Assembly (NCBI GenBank): GCA_963205465.1
Contig: CAUJKG010000265.1
Coordinates: forward strand, 1 to 9,056
Direction of reading: 5' to 3'
From: Pseudomonadota bacterium
GTDB taxonomy: Bacteria; Pseudomonadota; Alphaproteobacteria; Rhizobiales; Xanthobacteraceae
DNA: 9,056 nt
In this document: positions 1 to 7,310 of the stretch, in pieces
Layout of the letters: each line of letters starts with the position of its first letter
Position numbering within the stretch: the first letter of the stretch is position 1
The notes under the pieces: generated by a model
Databases searched by the model: none
What the model was told of the DNA's origin: nothing
The model's input: only the letters and a program-made list of their open reading frames with translations
Position numbers and translations under genes: made by a program

Positions 1-1571
<1,571 letters not shown>

Positions 1572-1692
1572 GAAACTTCCTCCCGATCGCCCGCCAGGAA
1601 ACGGCGGCCGTCAATCGCAACACTTCATTTCCACAAACGAGGCGGCAAATGGACGAAAACGATGATTTCTGGCCGCCTGCCCCCGGAAAGCG

Positions 1693-1708
1693 CGGACCAT
1701 ATTGTCCG
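1693..1708. promoter_or_regulatory. Inverted repeat CGGACCATATTGTCCG over the pckA -10
   Basis: Two eight-base arms pair at seven of eight positions around a central AT step. The repeat covers the proposed pckA -10 hexamer, where a bound protein would block polymerase. No regulator is recognised for it. It could equally form a weak RNA hairpin or be chance. Confidence 0.35.
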
Positions 1709-1724
1709 GCCCCAGCCTTGTGAA
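1696..1724 (-). promoter_or_regulatory. Candidate sigma-70 promoter of pckA
   Basis: On the minus strand TTCACA (1724-1719) is followed after exactly 17 bases by TATGGT (1701-1696). That is five of six and four of six matches to the -35 and -10 consensus. Transcription would start near 1689 and leave a leader of about 118 bases before the GTG. A perfect TTGACA lies slightly upstream (1737-1732) but has no -10 element at a usable distance. The -10 overlaps an inverted repeat. The call rests on sequence alone. Confidence 0.4.
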
Positions 1725-1772
1725 GTCTTTATGTCAATGAGCAGGTCTGACGTTTCATTGCAGCGCGAAACA

Positions 1773-1788
1773 GTGACCGTTCAGTAAC
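1773..1788. promoter_or_regulatory. Direct repeat GTGAC-N6-GTAAC upstream of pckA
   Basis: GTGAC (1773-1777) and GTAAC (1784-1788) recur at an 11-base period. With the flanking bases, CAGTGAC and CAGTAAC match at six of seven positions. The site lies just past the stop of the upstream HugZ-like gene and about 85-100 bases upstream of the proposed pckA transcription start. OmpR-class response regulators such as ChvI typically bind direct repeats with a 10-11 base period. Assigning this repeat to ChvI is inference. Confidence 0.35.
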
Positions 1789-1789
1789 C

Positions 1790-2518
1790 TTACGCGGCGA
1801 GCGCGCGCGCTTCTTTCGCGAGTTTGGCGAGCGTAATCCGTAATTCTCCGGACTTCGTAAGCCGCTCGGGAAAATCCAACCGGCGGACCGTTTCGCCTGC
1901 CATCAGGTCGCAGCCTTCTGGATCCAAGGAGACAATGCGCCAGTCCGCTTCCTGCGCCTTCAGGAGCTTGGTCGCGTAAAGCGAAATTGCCTCGCGATGA
2001 TCTTCGTTCATGTGACTGACCGCGCTTTCTTCCGACTCGATCAATTCCCCCGCGTCGGCAATCTCGGTCCGAAGGTCCTTGCCGTCGATCCCGACGATCC
2101 GGCCGAAGCCGGCGACCAGATGCGCGCTTTCAACCTCGATCCGATACCAGGCAAAATCTGGAAACTTCGAAAAGCTCTTGGCGGTGTTGTGGCGCGCGGC
2201 ATGGCGGCGCGGCGCCGCCGGATCTTCGGTGACCGCGATCCGGCCCATCAGGCTTACCCGGCCGATCGCCAGAGGATCGCCGGGGCGGCGCTCCTCGAGC
2301 AGCAGGGAAACCCGCTGGTCGCGCTTAAAATTGGCGGTGTGCTTAGCGAGGTTGGAGAGAAACATCACCGGCGCGTTGTCGGGGAGCGTCGAGACCGTCA
2401 CCAGCGAGGCGTATGGACCGCCGTCCGCATTCAGGGTCGCGAGCGCCCCGGTCCGTGCCTCGCGGATGATCCGCTTGGCATAAGCAACCGCATCGAAGGT
2501 CTCAGCCTGCTTTTCCAT
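1790..2518 (-). CDS. HugZ-family split-barrel protein with C-terminal DUF2470 domain
   Basis: A 242-residue soluble protein. Residues from about 10 to 150 form a pyridoxamine-phosphate-oxidase-like split barrel, with conserved stretches GALATLNADGGPYASLV, FLSNLAKHT, RVSLLLEE and the GFGRIV segment. Residues from about 155 onwards form the DUF2470 domain, recognised by SHMNEDHREAISLY. This two-domain layout is that of the HugZ/HutZ group, some of which bind and degrade heme. Many alphaproteobacterial members are uncharacterised, so heme or flavin binding is inferred. The ATG at 2518 was chosen because GGAG lies five bases upstream and residues follow the family from there. An in-frame TTG 20 codons further upstream is not needed. 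The gene follows its shorter paralogue after 117 bases on the same strand, so co-transcription is plausible. Confidence 0.85.
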   Translation of the reverse strand: MEKQAETFDAVAYAKRIIREARTGALATLNADGGPYASLVTVSTLPDNAPVMFLSNLAKHTANFKRDQRVSLLLEERRPGDPLAIGRVSLMGRIAVTEDPAAPRRHAARHNTAKSFSKFPDFAWYRIEVESAHLVAGFGRIVGIDGKDLRTEIADAGELIESEESAVSHMNEDHREAISLYATKLLKAQEADWRIVSLDPEGCDLMAGETVRRLDFPERLTKSGELRITLAKLAKEARALAA

Positions 2519-2635
2519 GGCCACTCCAATCAAAAAAAGTCGTAAGCCAATCTCCTCGAACCGCAGGGTAGCGGTCAAGATCGCAATCCAATCAATGGCT
2601 TAGGTTGGAATCGTTCTGATTGCGGGCAACCGCCG

Positions 2636-3106
2636 TCAGGGCTTTGCCGGTCCGCCGATCAGATCCTCCACGGCTAGATCGGAGGTCCGGCCGAAGGCGC
2701 CGATCAGGTGACCGCGATCGATATTGACGCGCCAGAAGACATAGTCGGGCTGCTCGGCATATTTGATGGCTTCCGGGTGCCGCATCAAATAACGCTGCCG
2801 CATCAACTCTTTATCGATCGGTTCGGCGGCGCCCGAGACGGTCAGCCGCGCCACGGTGAGCGGATCCTCGGCATGCGGCTTTTCCAGGAGCAGCAAGGAA
2901 ACCCGCGGGTCCTTTCGGACGTTGAGGGTGTGGCGAGCCTGGTTCGACAAGAGAATTGCGGGCGCGCCATCAGGCATCGCGGCAAGGCCGACGACGGAAA
3001 CAAAGGGGTATCCTCGCTCTCCTTCTGTGCCGAGCGACCCGAAAAGGGTCTCCCGCAGGATGAAGCGAGCCAGGGTTCTGGGAGATTGATAATCGTCTTG
3101 GGGCAT
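2636..3106 (-). CDS. HugZ-like split-barrel protein, single domain without DUF2470
   Basis: A 156-residue protein from the same split-barrel family as its downstream neighbour, with parallel motifs: YPFVSVVGLAAMPDGAPAIL, LLSNQARHTLN, DPRVSLLLLEK, RHPEAIKYA and HLIGAFGR. It stops shortly after the GAFGR motif and lacks the HMNEDH domain that the neighbour carries, so it is either a natural single-domain member or an old truncation. No frameshift remnant is obvious in the 117-base gap that follows. The ATG at 3106 lacks a good Shine-Dalgarno sequence. An in-frame stop lies about eight codons upstream, so the start cannot move far. It is divergent from chvI, with a 177-base shared control region. 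The biochemical role is not known, and FMN or heme binding is only a family inference. Confidence 0.82.
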   Translation of the reverse strand: MPQDDYQSPRTLARFILRETLFGSLGTEGERGYPFVSVVGLAAMPDGAPAILLSNQARHTLNVRKDPRVSLLLLEKPHAEDPLTVARLTVSGAAEPIDKELMRQRYLMRHPEAIKYAEQPDYVFWRVNIDRGHLIGAFGRTSDLAVEDLIGGPAKP

Positions 3107-3123
3107 TGGATTCTGTAGAAAAT

Positions 3124-3150
3124 GTAATAATTACCGGGGGTTACCTTTAC
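3124..3150. promoter_or_regulatory. Cluster of GTAA-type half-sites between hugZ-like gene and chvI
   Basis: The perfect inverted repeat GTAAT-A-ATTAC (3124-3134) is followed by GTTAC (3140-3144) and TTTAC (3146-3150). TTACC also repeats directly at 3131 and 3141, a 10-base period. The reverse complement of GTTAC is the GTAAC half-site seen upstream of pckA. The position in the divergent region would suit autoregulation by ChvI or control of the HugZ-like genes. The binding protein is inferred, and no convincing promoter hexamers were found nearby. Confidence 0.3.
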
Positions 3151-3253
3151 ACAGGCAAACGTCTAGGTTGTTCTTGGCCTGCGGGTCGCCCCGTCACATT
3201 TCGGCCCTGCCATAATTGTTTGAACGGCCCAATAGTATCAGTTCCAGCGATTC

Positions 3254-3271
3254 CGGGGTCTTTCGGCCCCG
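3254..3271 (+). promoter_or_regulatory. GC-rich hairpin in the chvI leader next to its ribosome binding site
   Basis: CGGGGTC-TTTC-GGCCCCG folds into a seven-base-pair stem (one G-U pair) with a four-base loop. It ends two bases before the AGGAG ribosome binding site (3274-3278) of chvI. No U-run follows, so it is not an intrinsic terminator. It may set mRNA stability or ribosome access. Function is inferred. Confidence 0.4.
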
Positions 3272-3283
3272 ACAGGAGACTTC

Positions 3284-3985
3284 ATGCCAACCATCGCGCT
3301 TGTGGATGATGACCGCAATATTCTGACCTCAGTTTCAATCGCGTTGGAAGCGGAAGGCTATCGAATTCTCACCTTTACCGATGGTGCTTCGGCGATCGAG
3401 GGCTTTAAGTCCAGCCCTCCCGATCTCGCTATCCTCGATATCAAGATGCCGCGAATGGACGGCATGGAGCTCTTGCGCCGCATCCGGCAGAAATCCGACC
3501 TTCCCGTCATCTTCCTCACCTCGAAGGACGAAGAGATCGACGAACTGTTCGGGCTCAAGATGGGCGCCGACGATTTCATCCGCAAACCATTCTCGCAGCG
3601 GCTCCTGGTCGAGCGGGTCAAGGCGGTGCTGCGCCGCTTCATCCCCAAGGATGCGATGCCGCAAAAGGAAACGGATTCCGCCAAGGTGCTGGAGCGCGGC
3701 CAGCTCAAGATGGACCCGGAGCGTCATACCTGCACCTGGAAGGGCGATCCGGTTACGCTCACCGTCACCGAATTCCTGATCCTGCAGGCGCTCGCGCAGC
3801 GTCCGGGCGTTGTCAAAAGCCGCAACGCGCTGATGGACGCCGCTTACGACGATCAGGTCTATGTCGACGACCGCACCATCGACAGCCACATCAAGCGGCT
3901 GCGCAAGAAGTTCAAGGCGGTCGACGACGATTTTGAAATGATCGAAACCTTGTACGGTGTCGGCTATCGCTTCAAGGAAGCCTGA
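3284..3985 (+). CDS. chvI: Response regulator ChvI (OmpR class)
   Basis: A 233-residue cytoplasmic DNA-binding response regulator, partner of the adjacent ChvG kinase. The receiver domain occupies about residues 1-120, with the acidic pocket at Asp8/Asp9, phospho-acceptor Asp52 in LAILDIKMPRMDG, Thr79 and Lys101 (IRKP). A winged-helix output domain follows from about 135 and ends in the typical YGVGYRF. In Sinorhizobium, Agrobacterium and Brucella the pair (also called ExoS/ChvI or BvrS/BvrR) controls envelope, exopolysaccharide, motility and virulence genes. The ATG at 3284 has AGGAG five bases upstream. The gene heads a run of plus-strand genes continuing to HPr, with 58 bases before chvG. 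All key residues are intact. Confidence 0.97.
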   Translation: MPTIALVDDDRNILTSVSIALEAEGYRILTFTDGASAIEGFKSSPPDLAILDIKMPRMDGMELLRRIRQKSDLPVIFLTSKDEEIDELFGLKMGADDFIRKPFSQRLLVERVKAVLRRFIPKDAMPQKETDSAKVLERGQLKMDPERHTCTWKGDPVTLTVTEFLILQALAQRPGVVKSRNALMDAAYDDQVYVDDRTIDSHIKRLRKKFKAVDDDFEMIETLYGVGYRFKEA

Positions 3986-3998
3986 CAGCGGCGCAGGG

Positions 3999-4013
3999 GG
4001 GAAATGATTTCCC
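3999..4013. repeat. Perfect 15-base palindrome GGGAAATGATTTCCC between chvI and chvG
   Basis: Seven-base arms GGGAAAT and ATTTCCC flank one central G. In RNA it would form GGGAAA-TGA-TTTCCC, a six-pair stem with a three-base loop. It lies in the 58-base gap starting 13 bases after the chvI stop and is preceded by three more Gs. No T-run follows, so termination is unlikely. It could be an mRNA processing or stability element, or a DNA-binding site. Confidence 0.5.
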
Positions 4014-4043
4014 GCGAACGGCTCGCCCCGTGAAGGCAGCTTG

Positions 4044-5984
4044 ATGAAGGCAGACGTAGAAAAGCCCGCGGCAACGCAGTCCGAAACTTCGGAACCGCGC
4101 CGACGTTCCGTTCTCGCGCGCATCTTCGATCCATTTGCATTGTTCGCGCGTCCCGGCTTTCGCCGGAACGTGGCGCGGGTCTTCGATCCGCTGGGCCTGC
4201 GCTACTGGCTCGGTTTCGCGCAGCGCCCCGAAAACGAGTTGCGGCCGGAATCGGCGCTGCCGGAAAACGCGGGCTGGCTGCGGCGCTTCGGCGGCTTTCT
4301 TACCTTTCAGGCGTTCTCGTCGCTGCGCCGGCGTATCGTTCTCCTGAACCTGCTCGGCCTCGTAACACTCGTCAGCGGCATTCTCTATCTCTCCGAATAC
4401 CGCGCCGGCCTGATCGAGGCGCGCGTGCAATCGCTGCTCACGCAGGGCGAGATCATGGCCGCGGCGATCGCGAGCACCACGCGTTCCGACGCGAGCAACA
4501 TTCCGATCGATCCGAATCGCCTGCTCGAATTGCAGGCCGGCGAAAGCTACGGGCCGAGCGACGATTTCCTTGCGCTCGAATTTCCCATCAATCCGGAACA
4601 GGTGGCGCCGCTCCTGCGCAGACTCGTGACGCCGACCAACACACGCGCGCGCATCTACGACCGCGACGGCGGATTGCTGCTCGACTCGCGCACCTTGAGC
4701 AGCACCGGCGAAATCCTGCGCTTCGACCTGCCCGGCGTGAACGAGCCGCAGATCAATCCGATGCGCGCCTGGTGGCGGCGAACGCGGCTATGGTTCCGCT
4801 CCGGCGGTCTGCCGATCTATCGCGAAATCGGCGCGGCCAGCGGCAAGGAATATTCGGAAGTCAAAACCGCCTTGAACGGCCAGAGCGATTCCGAAGTGCG
4901 CGTGAACGAACGCGGCGAAGTCATCATCTCCGTCGCGATTCCGGTGCAGCGCTTCCGCGGCGTGCTCGGCGTGTTGATGCTGCAAACGCAAGGCGGCGAG
5001 ATCGATAACGCGGTCGAGGCCGAACGGCTCGTGATCGTGCGCGTCTTCCTGATCGCGGCGGCGGTGATGATCGTGCTCTCCTTCCTGCTGGCCGGCACCA
5101 TCGCGGGGCCCATGCGCAGGCTTGCCGAAGCCGCCGAGCATGTACGCCGCCGCACACATGCCCGCGTGCAGATTCCCGACATGACCGCGCGCGCCGACGA
5201 AATCGGGCATCTTTCCGGCGCGTTCCGCGACATGACGAACTCACTTTATTCACGCATCGAAGCGATCGAGAGCTTCGCCGCGGACGTTGCGCACGAATTA
5301 AAGAACCCGCTCACCTCGCTTCGCTCGGCGATCGAAACGCTGCCGCTCGCAAGAAACGAAGAATCGCGCGAGCGGCTGCTCGCGGTGATCCAACACGACA
5401 TCAAGCGGCTCGACCGCCTCATCAGCGATATTTCCGACGCGAGCCGGCTCGACGCCGACCTCTTGCGTCACGAAGCCAAGCCCGTCGATATCCGCACCCT
5501 GCTCAACGCCGTCGCCGATATCGCGAACGACGTTCCGCGCGACGACGGCGTGAAGGTCGAACTCCTATTCGAGCCCGCGGGCGTCACCGCAGCCCAGCTT
5601 CGCGTGCTCGGCAACGATTCCCGGCTCGGCCAGGTGATCGACAATCTCGTGGAGAACGCCCGCTCGTTCTCGCCGCAGGACGGCAAGGTGACGATCCGCT
5701 GCAAACGCGTAGGCGGCGAAATCGAGATCGCGGTCGAGGACGAGGGCACGGGCGTGCGTCCCGAAGCGCTCACGCGCATCTTCGAGCGCTTCTATACCGA
5801 CCGGCCCGCGCATCGCTTCGGGCAGAATTCAGGGCTCGGCCTTTCCATCTCCAAGCAGATCGTCGAAGCCCATGGCGGACGTATCTGGGCCGAGAACCGG
5901 CTTGCGGCTACGCAGAGTCCGGCCGACGCACCGAAAATCGCGGGCGCCCGCTTTGTCGTCCGCCTTCCCGCGGCGAAACGCTGA
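4044..5984 (+). CDS. chvG: Sensor histidine kinase ChvG
   Basis: A 646-residue inner-membrane histidine kinase that phosphorylates ChvI. An N-terminal cytoplasmic stretch of about 95 residues precedes TM1 (about 98-116). A periplasmic sensor region follows (about 117-329), then TM2 (about 330-353), HAMP, HisKA with phospho-acceptor His417 in VAHELKNPLTSL, and an ATPase domain with N-box Asn538 (VENAR), G1 box DEGTG (566-570) and G2 box GLGLS (597-601). In relatives the periplasmic domain responds to acid and is restrained by ExoR; no exoR is in this window. The ATG at 4044 is preferred over the TTG immediately before it, with GAAGG seven bases upstream. Two similar segments, ARIFDPFAL (25-33) and ARVFDPLGL (44-52), repeat in the N-terminal tail. 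The TGA overlaps the hprK ATG by one base, implying translational coupling. Confidence 0.96.
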   Translation: MKADVEKPAATQSETSEPRRRSVLARIFDPFALFARPGFRRNVARVFDPLGLRYWLGFAQRPENELRPESALPENAGWLRRFGGFLTFQAFSSLRRRIVLLNLLGLVTLVSGILYLSEYRAGLIEARVQSLLTQGEIMAAAIASTTRSDASNIPIDPNRLLELQAGESYGPSDDFLALEFPINPEQVAPLLRRLVTPTNTRARIYDRDGGLLLDSRTLSSTGEILRFDLPGVNEPQINPMRAWWRRTRLWFRSGGLPIYREIGAASGKEYSEVKTALNGQSDSEVRVNERGEVIISVAIPVQRFRGVLGVLMLQTQGGEIDNAVEAERLVIVRVFLIAAAVMIVLSFLLAGTIAGPMRRLAEAAEHVRRRTHARVQIPDMTARADEIGHLSGAFRDMTNSLYSRIEAIESFAADVAHELKNPLTSLRSAIETLPLARNEESRERLLAVIQHDIKRLDRLISDISDASRLDADLLRHEAKPVDIRTLLNAVADIANDVPRDDGVKVELLFEPAGVTAAQLRVLGNDSRLGQVIDNLVENARSFSPQDGKVTIRCKRVGGEIEIAVEDEGTGVRPEALTRIFERFYTDRPAHRFGQNSGLGLSISKQIVEAHGGRIWAENRLAATQSPADAPKIAGARFVVRLPAAKR

Positions 5985-6439
5985 TGCAGAAGGGCAGCGG
6001 CAGCGAACACGCCACCGCAGTCCTGCTCGGGTCCCGCGCGCTGCTCATTCGCGGGCCTTCCGGTTCGGGAAAATCGCGGCTGGCCTGGTCGCTCCTCGAC
6101 GCCGCCGCGCGCGGCGACATCCGCTTCGCGCGGCTGGTCGCGGACGACCGCGTCGCGCTTTCGGCCGTGAACGGCAGACTGATCGCTGCCGCGCCCAAAA
6201 CCATTGAAGGGATGATCGAATTGCGCGGATCGGGCATCCGGCACGTTGCGTTCGAGCCTTATGCCGTGGTCGGCATGGTGGTCGACCTTGCGGCGGCCGA
6301 CGCCGAACGCATGCCGTCTCCGACCGCTCTGCGGACCGCTATTCTCGGCGTCACAATGCCGCGCCTGCCGTTGGCGGAAGGAAGCGATCCGCTCCCGCCG
6401 GTTCTGAAAACCTGGGGTGAGCTTGGCTTTTCCCTCTGA
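5984..6439 (+). CDS. hprK: HPr kinase/phosphorylase, short alphaproteobacterial form
   Basis: A 151-residue cytoplasmic enzyme that phosphorylates HPr on its regulatory serine and can remove that phosphate. It consists of the C-terminal catalytic domain only; Firmicute HprK is about 310 residues with an extra N-terminal domain. This short form is the rule in Alphaproteobacteria, so it is not a truncation. Visible are conserved His9 (EHATAV), the P-loop GPSGSGKS (24-31), the VADDRV aspartates (Asp53/Asp54) and the HprK signature IEGMIELRGSGI (73-84). The ATG overlaps the chvG stop as TGATG, and that overlap fixes the start. Its substrate HPr is encoded two genes downstream, and the placement ties this switch to ChvG/ChvI expression. 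Confidence 0.95.
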   Translation: MQKGSGSEHATAVLLGSRALLIRGPSGSGKSRLAWSLLDAAARGDIRFARLVADDRVALSAVNGRLIAAAPKTIEGMIELRGSGIRHVAFEPYAVVGMVVDLAAADAERMPSPTALRTAILGVTMPRLPLAEGSDPLPPVLKTWGELGFSL

Positions 6440-6444
6440 ACGCT

Positions 6445-6460
6445 TGCATTCCGCAATGCA
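6445..6460 (+). promoter_or_regulatory. Inverted repeat TGCATT-CCGC-AATGCA in the hprK-EIIA leader
   Basis: A perfect six-base inverted repeat with a four-base spacer begins five bases after the hprK stop. It is not followed by a T-run, so it is a poor terminator. It could be an operator or an RNA hairpin marking the boundary between the chvG-hprK and EIIA-HPr parts of the operon. Function is unknown. Confidence 0.4.
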
Positions 6461-6480
6461 CCTAATGAATATGCGCCTTC

Positions 6481-6494
6481 CCGCGTGACCGCGG
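6481..6494 (+). promoter_or_regulatory. Hairpin CCGCG-TGAC-CGCGG touching a Shine-Dalgarno sequence
   Basis: A perfect five-pair GC stem with loop TGAC. Its 3' arm runs directly into GGAGGAG (6493-6499), so the last two Gs are shared with the ribosome binding site of the nine-codon leader ORF. Opening or closing this stem could change initiation there. No ligand or protein is known for it from the sequence. Confidence 0.35.
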
Positions 6495-6508
6495 AGGAGC
6501 CGGGTTCC

Positions 6509-6538
6509 ATGTTTTCCTTTATTCCCGGCGGAGCCTGA
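6509..6538 (+). CDS. Nine-codon leader ORF (MFSFIPGGA) overlapping the EIIA start
   Basis: An ATG at 6509 has a strong AGGAG (6495-6499) nine bases upstream and reads nine codons to a TGA at 6536-6538. The last base of that stop is the first base of the EIIA start codon (TGATG). The arrangement is typical of translational coupling, where ribosomes ending the short ORF restart at the next gene. EIIA also has its own GGAG (6530-6533) only four bases from its ATG. The peptide has no run of one amino acid that would suggest classical attenuation. Whether it is translated is unproven, and a short ORF of this kind can occur by chance. Confidence 0.4.
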   Translation: MFSFIPGGA

Positions 6539-6945
6539 TGATCGGTCTTGTCCTCGTTACCCATGGGCGTCTTGCCGTCGAGTTTCGCTCGGCGCTCGAA
6601 CACGTTGTCGGTCCGCAGAAGCAGATCGAAACGGTGACGATCGGCCCGGACGACGACATCGAAGGCTGTCGCAAGCAGATCATCCAGGCGGTCGAGAAAG
6701 TGGAAAGCGGCGACGGGGTCGCGATCCTGACCGATATGTTCGGCGGCACGCCTTCCAATCTCGCGATCTCGGTCATGAACACGCCGAATGTCGAGGTGGT
6801 TGCCGGGATCAACCTGCCGATGCTCGTCAAGCTCGCGAAGGTTCGGGACGAAGCGCCGCTGGCGCAGGCAGTAGCGCTCGCCCAGGACGCGGGCCGCAAA
6901 TACATCAACATTGCAAGCCGCGTGCTTGCCGGCACGGGCAAGTAA
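6538..6945 (+). CDS. PTS EIIA component, mannose type
   Basis: A 135-residue cytoplasmic EIIA of the mannose/fructose/sorbose class. The N-terminus MIGLVLVTHGRLA places the phospho-acceptor at His9, and ILTDMFGGTPSN (63-74) carries the conserved Asp66. In full PTS systems EIIA passes phosphate from HPr to EIIB for sugar uptake. Here no EIIB, EIIC or EIID gene is present and the protein is a free EIIA, as in most Alphaproteobacteria, where it is thought to act in regulation. The ATG at 6538 overlaps the leader ORF stop, and the next gene starts one base after its TAA, so EIIA and HPr are almost certainly co-translated. It is often annotated manX or ptsA-like; naming varies, so no symbol is given. 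Confidence 0.94.
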   Translation: MIGLVLVTHGRLAVEFRSALEHVVGPQKQIETVTIGPDDDIEGCRKQIIQAVEKVESGDGVAILTDMFGGTPSNLAISVMNTPNVEVVAGINLPMLVKLAKVRDEAPLAQAVALAQDAGRKYINIASRVLAGTGK

Positions 6946-6946
6946 A

Positions 6947-7279
6947 GTGACGCATTCCGAATTACCGCCCGAGGACGATTGCAAGCCGAACGCCACCGTC
7001 CCCGAAGGGGTCGTCTCGAAAGAATTGCCGGTGATCAACAAGCGCGGCCTGCATGCGCGCGCTTCCGCCAAGTTCGTGCAGATGGCGGAGAAGTTCGAAG
7101 CGGAGATTCGCGTCACCCGTTGCGGCGAGACCGTAAACGGAGATTCGATCATGGGCCTTCTGATGCTCGCCGCCGGTCCCGGCACGACGATTCAGGTTTC
7201 CTGCATCGGCCCCGATGCAGCGGAGGCTCTGGCCGCGCTCGAACAGTTGCTTGCGACCAAGTTCGGCGAAGAAGAATAG
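6947..7279 (+). CDS. ptsH: HPr phosphocarrier protein
   Basis: A small phosphocarrier of 110 residues from the GTG at 6947, in the cytoplasm between enzyme I and EIIA. GLHARAS carries the phospho-histidine, His36 in this numbering (His15 of classical HPr). NGDSIMGLLMLAA carries the regulatory serine, Ser67 (Ser46 equivalent), the HprK target. An N-terminal extension of about 25 residues precedes the HPr fold; classical HPr is about 88 residues. The GTG one base after the EIIA stop is preferred because it fits coupled translation. It lacks a strong Shine-Dalgarno sequence, and the frame stays open upstream into EIIA, so a start further in cannot be excluded. Both phosphorylation sites are present, so the HprK switch looks functional. 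Enzyme I (ptsP) is not encoded in this window. Confidence 0.93.
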   Translation: MTHSELPPEDDCKPNATVPEGVVSKELPVINKRGLHARASAKFVQMAEKFEAEIRVTRCGETVNGDSIMGLLMLAAGPGTTIQVSCIGPDAAEALAALEQLLATKFGEEE

Positions 7280-7310
7280 CCGCGGGCCGTCACCGACCCG
7301 TCTTAGCGTT

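Noticed and set aside
1732..1737. Perfect TTGACA on the minus strand as the pckA -35
   Set aside because: No -10-like hexamer lies 16-18 bases downstream. TTCACA at 1724-1719 has a better partner.
2532..2575. Possible terminator after the short HugZ-like gene (ACCGC/GCGGT stem and a T7 run on the minus strand)
   Set aside because: The stem is only five pairs and lies about 20 bases from the T-run, which is not intrinsic-terminator geometry.
2519..2578. 20-residue N-terminal extension of the DUF2470 HugZ-like protein from a TTG
   Set aside because: The ATG at 2518 has a good GGAG and matches the family N-terminus. The extension has no support.
3335..4123. 262-codon minus-strand open frame over chvI
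   Set aside because: Shadow of chvI, which has a complete set of response-regulator residues, and it runs past both ends of that gene without a ribosome binding site.
6465..6488. Seven-codon ORF (MNMRLPA) in the hprK-EIIA leader
   Set aside because: No Shine-Dalgarno sequence precedes it and its stop does not overlap another start, unlike the ORF at 6509.
7280..7310. Bidirectional terminator between the convergent ptsH and MFS genes
   Set aside because: Only a four-pair CGGG/CCCG match is visible, with no T-run.
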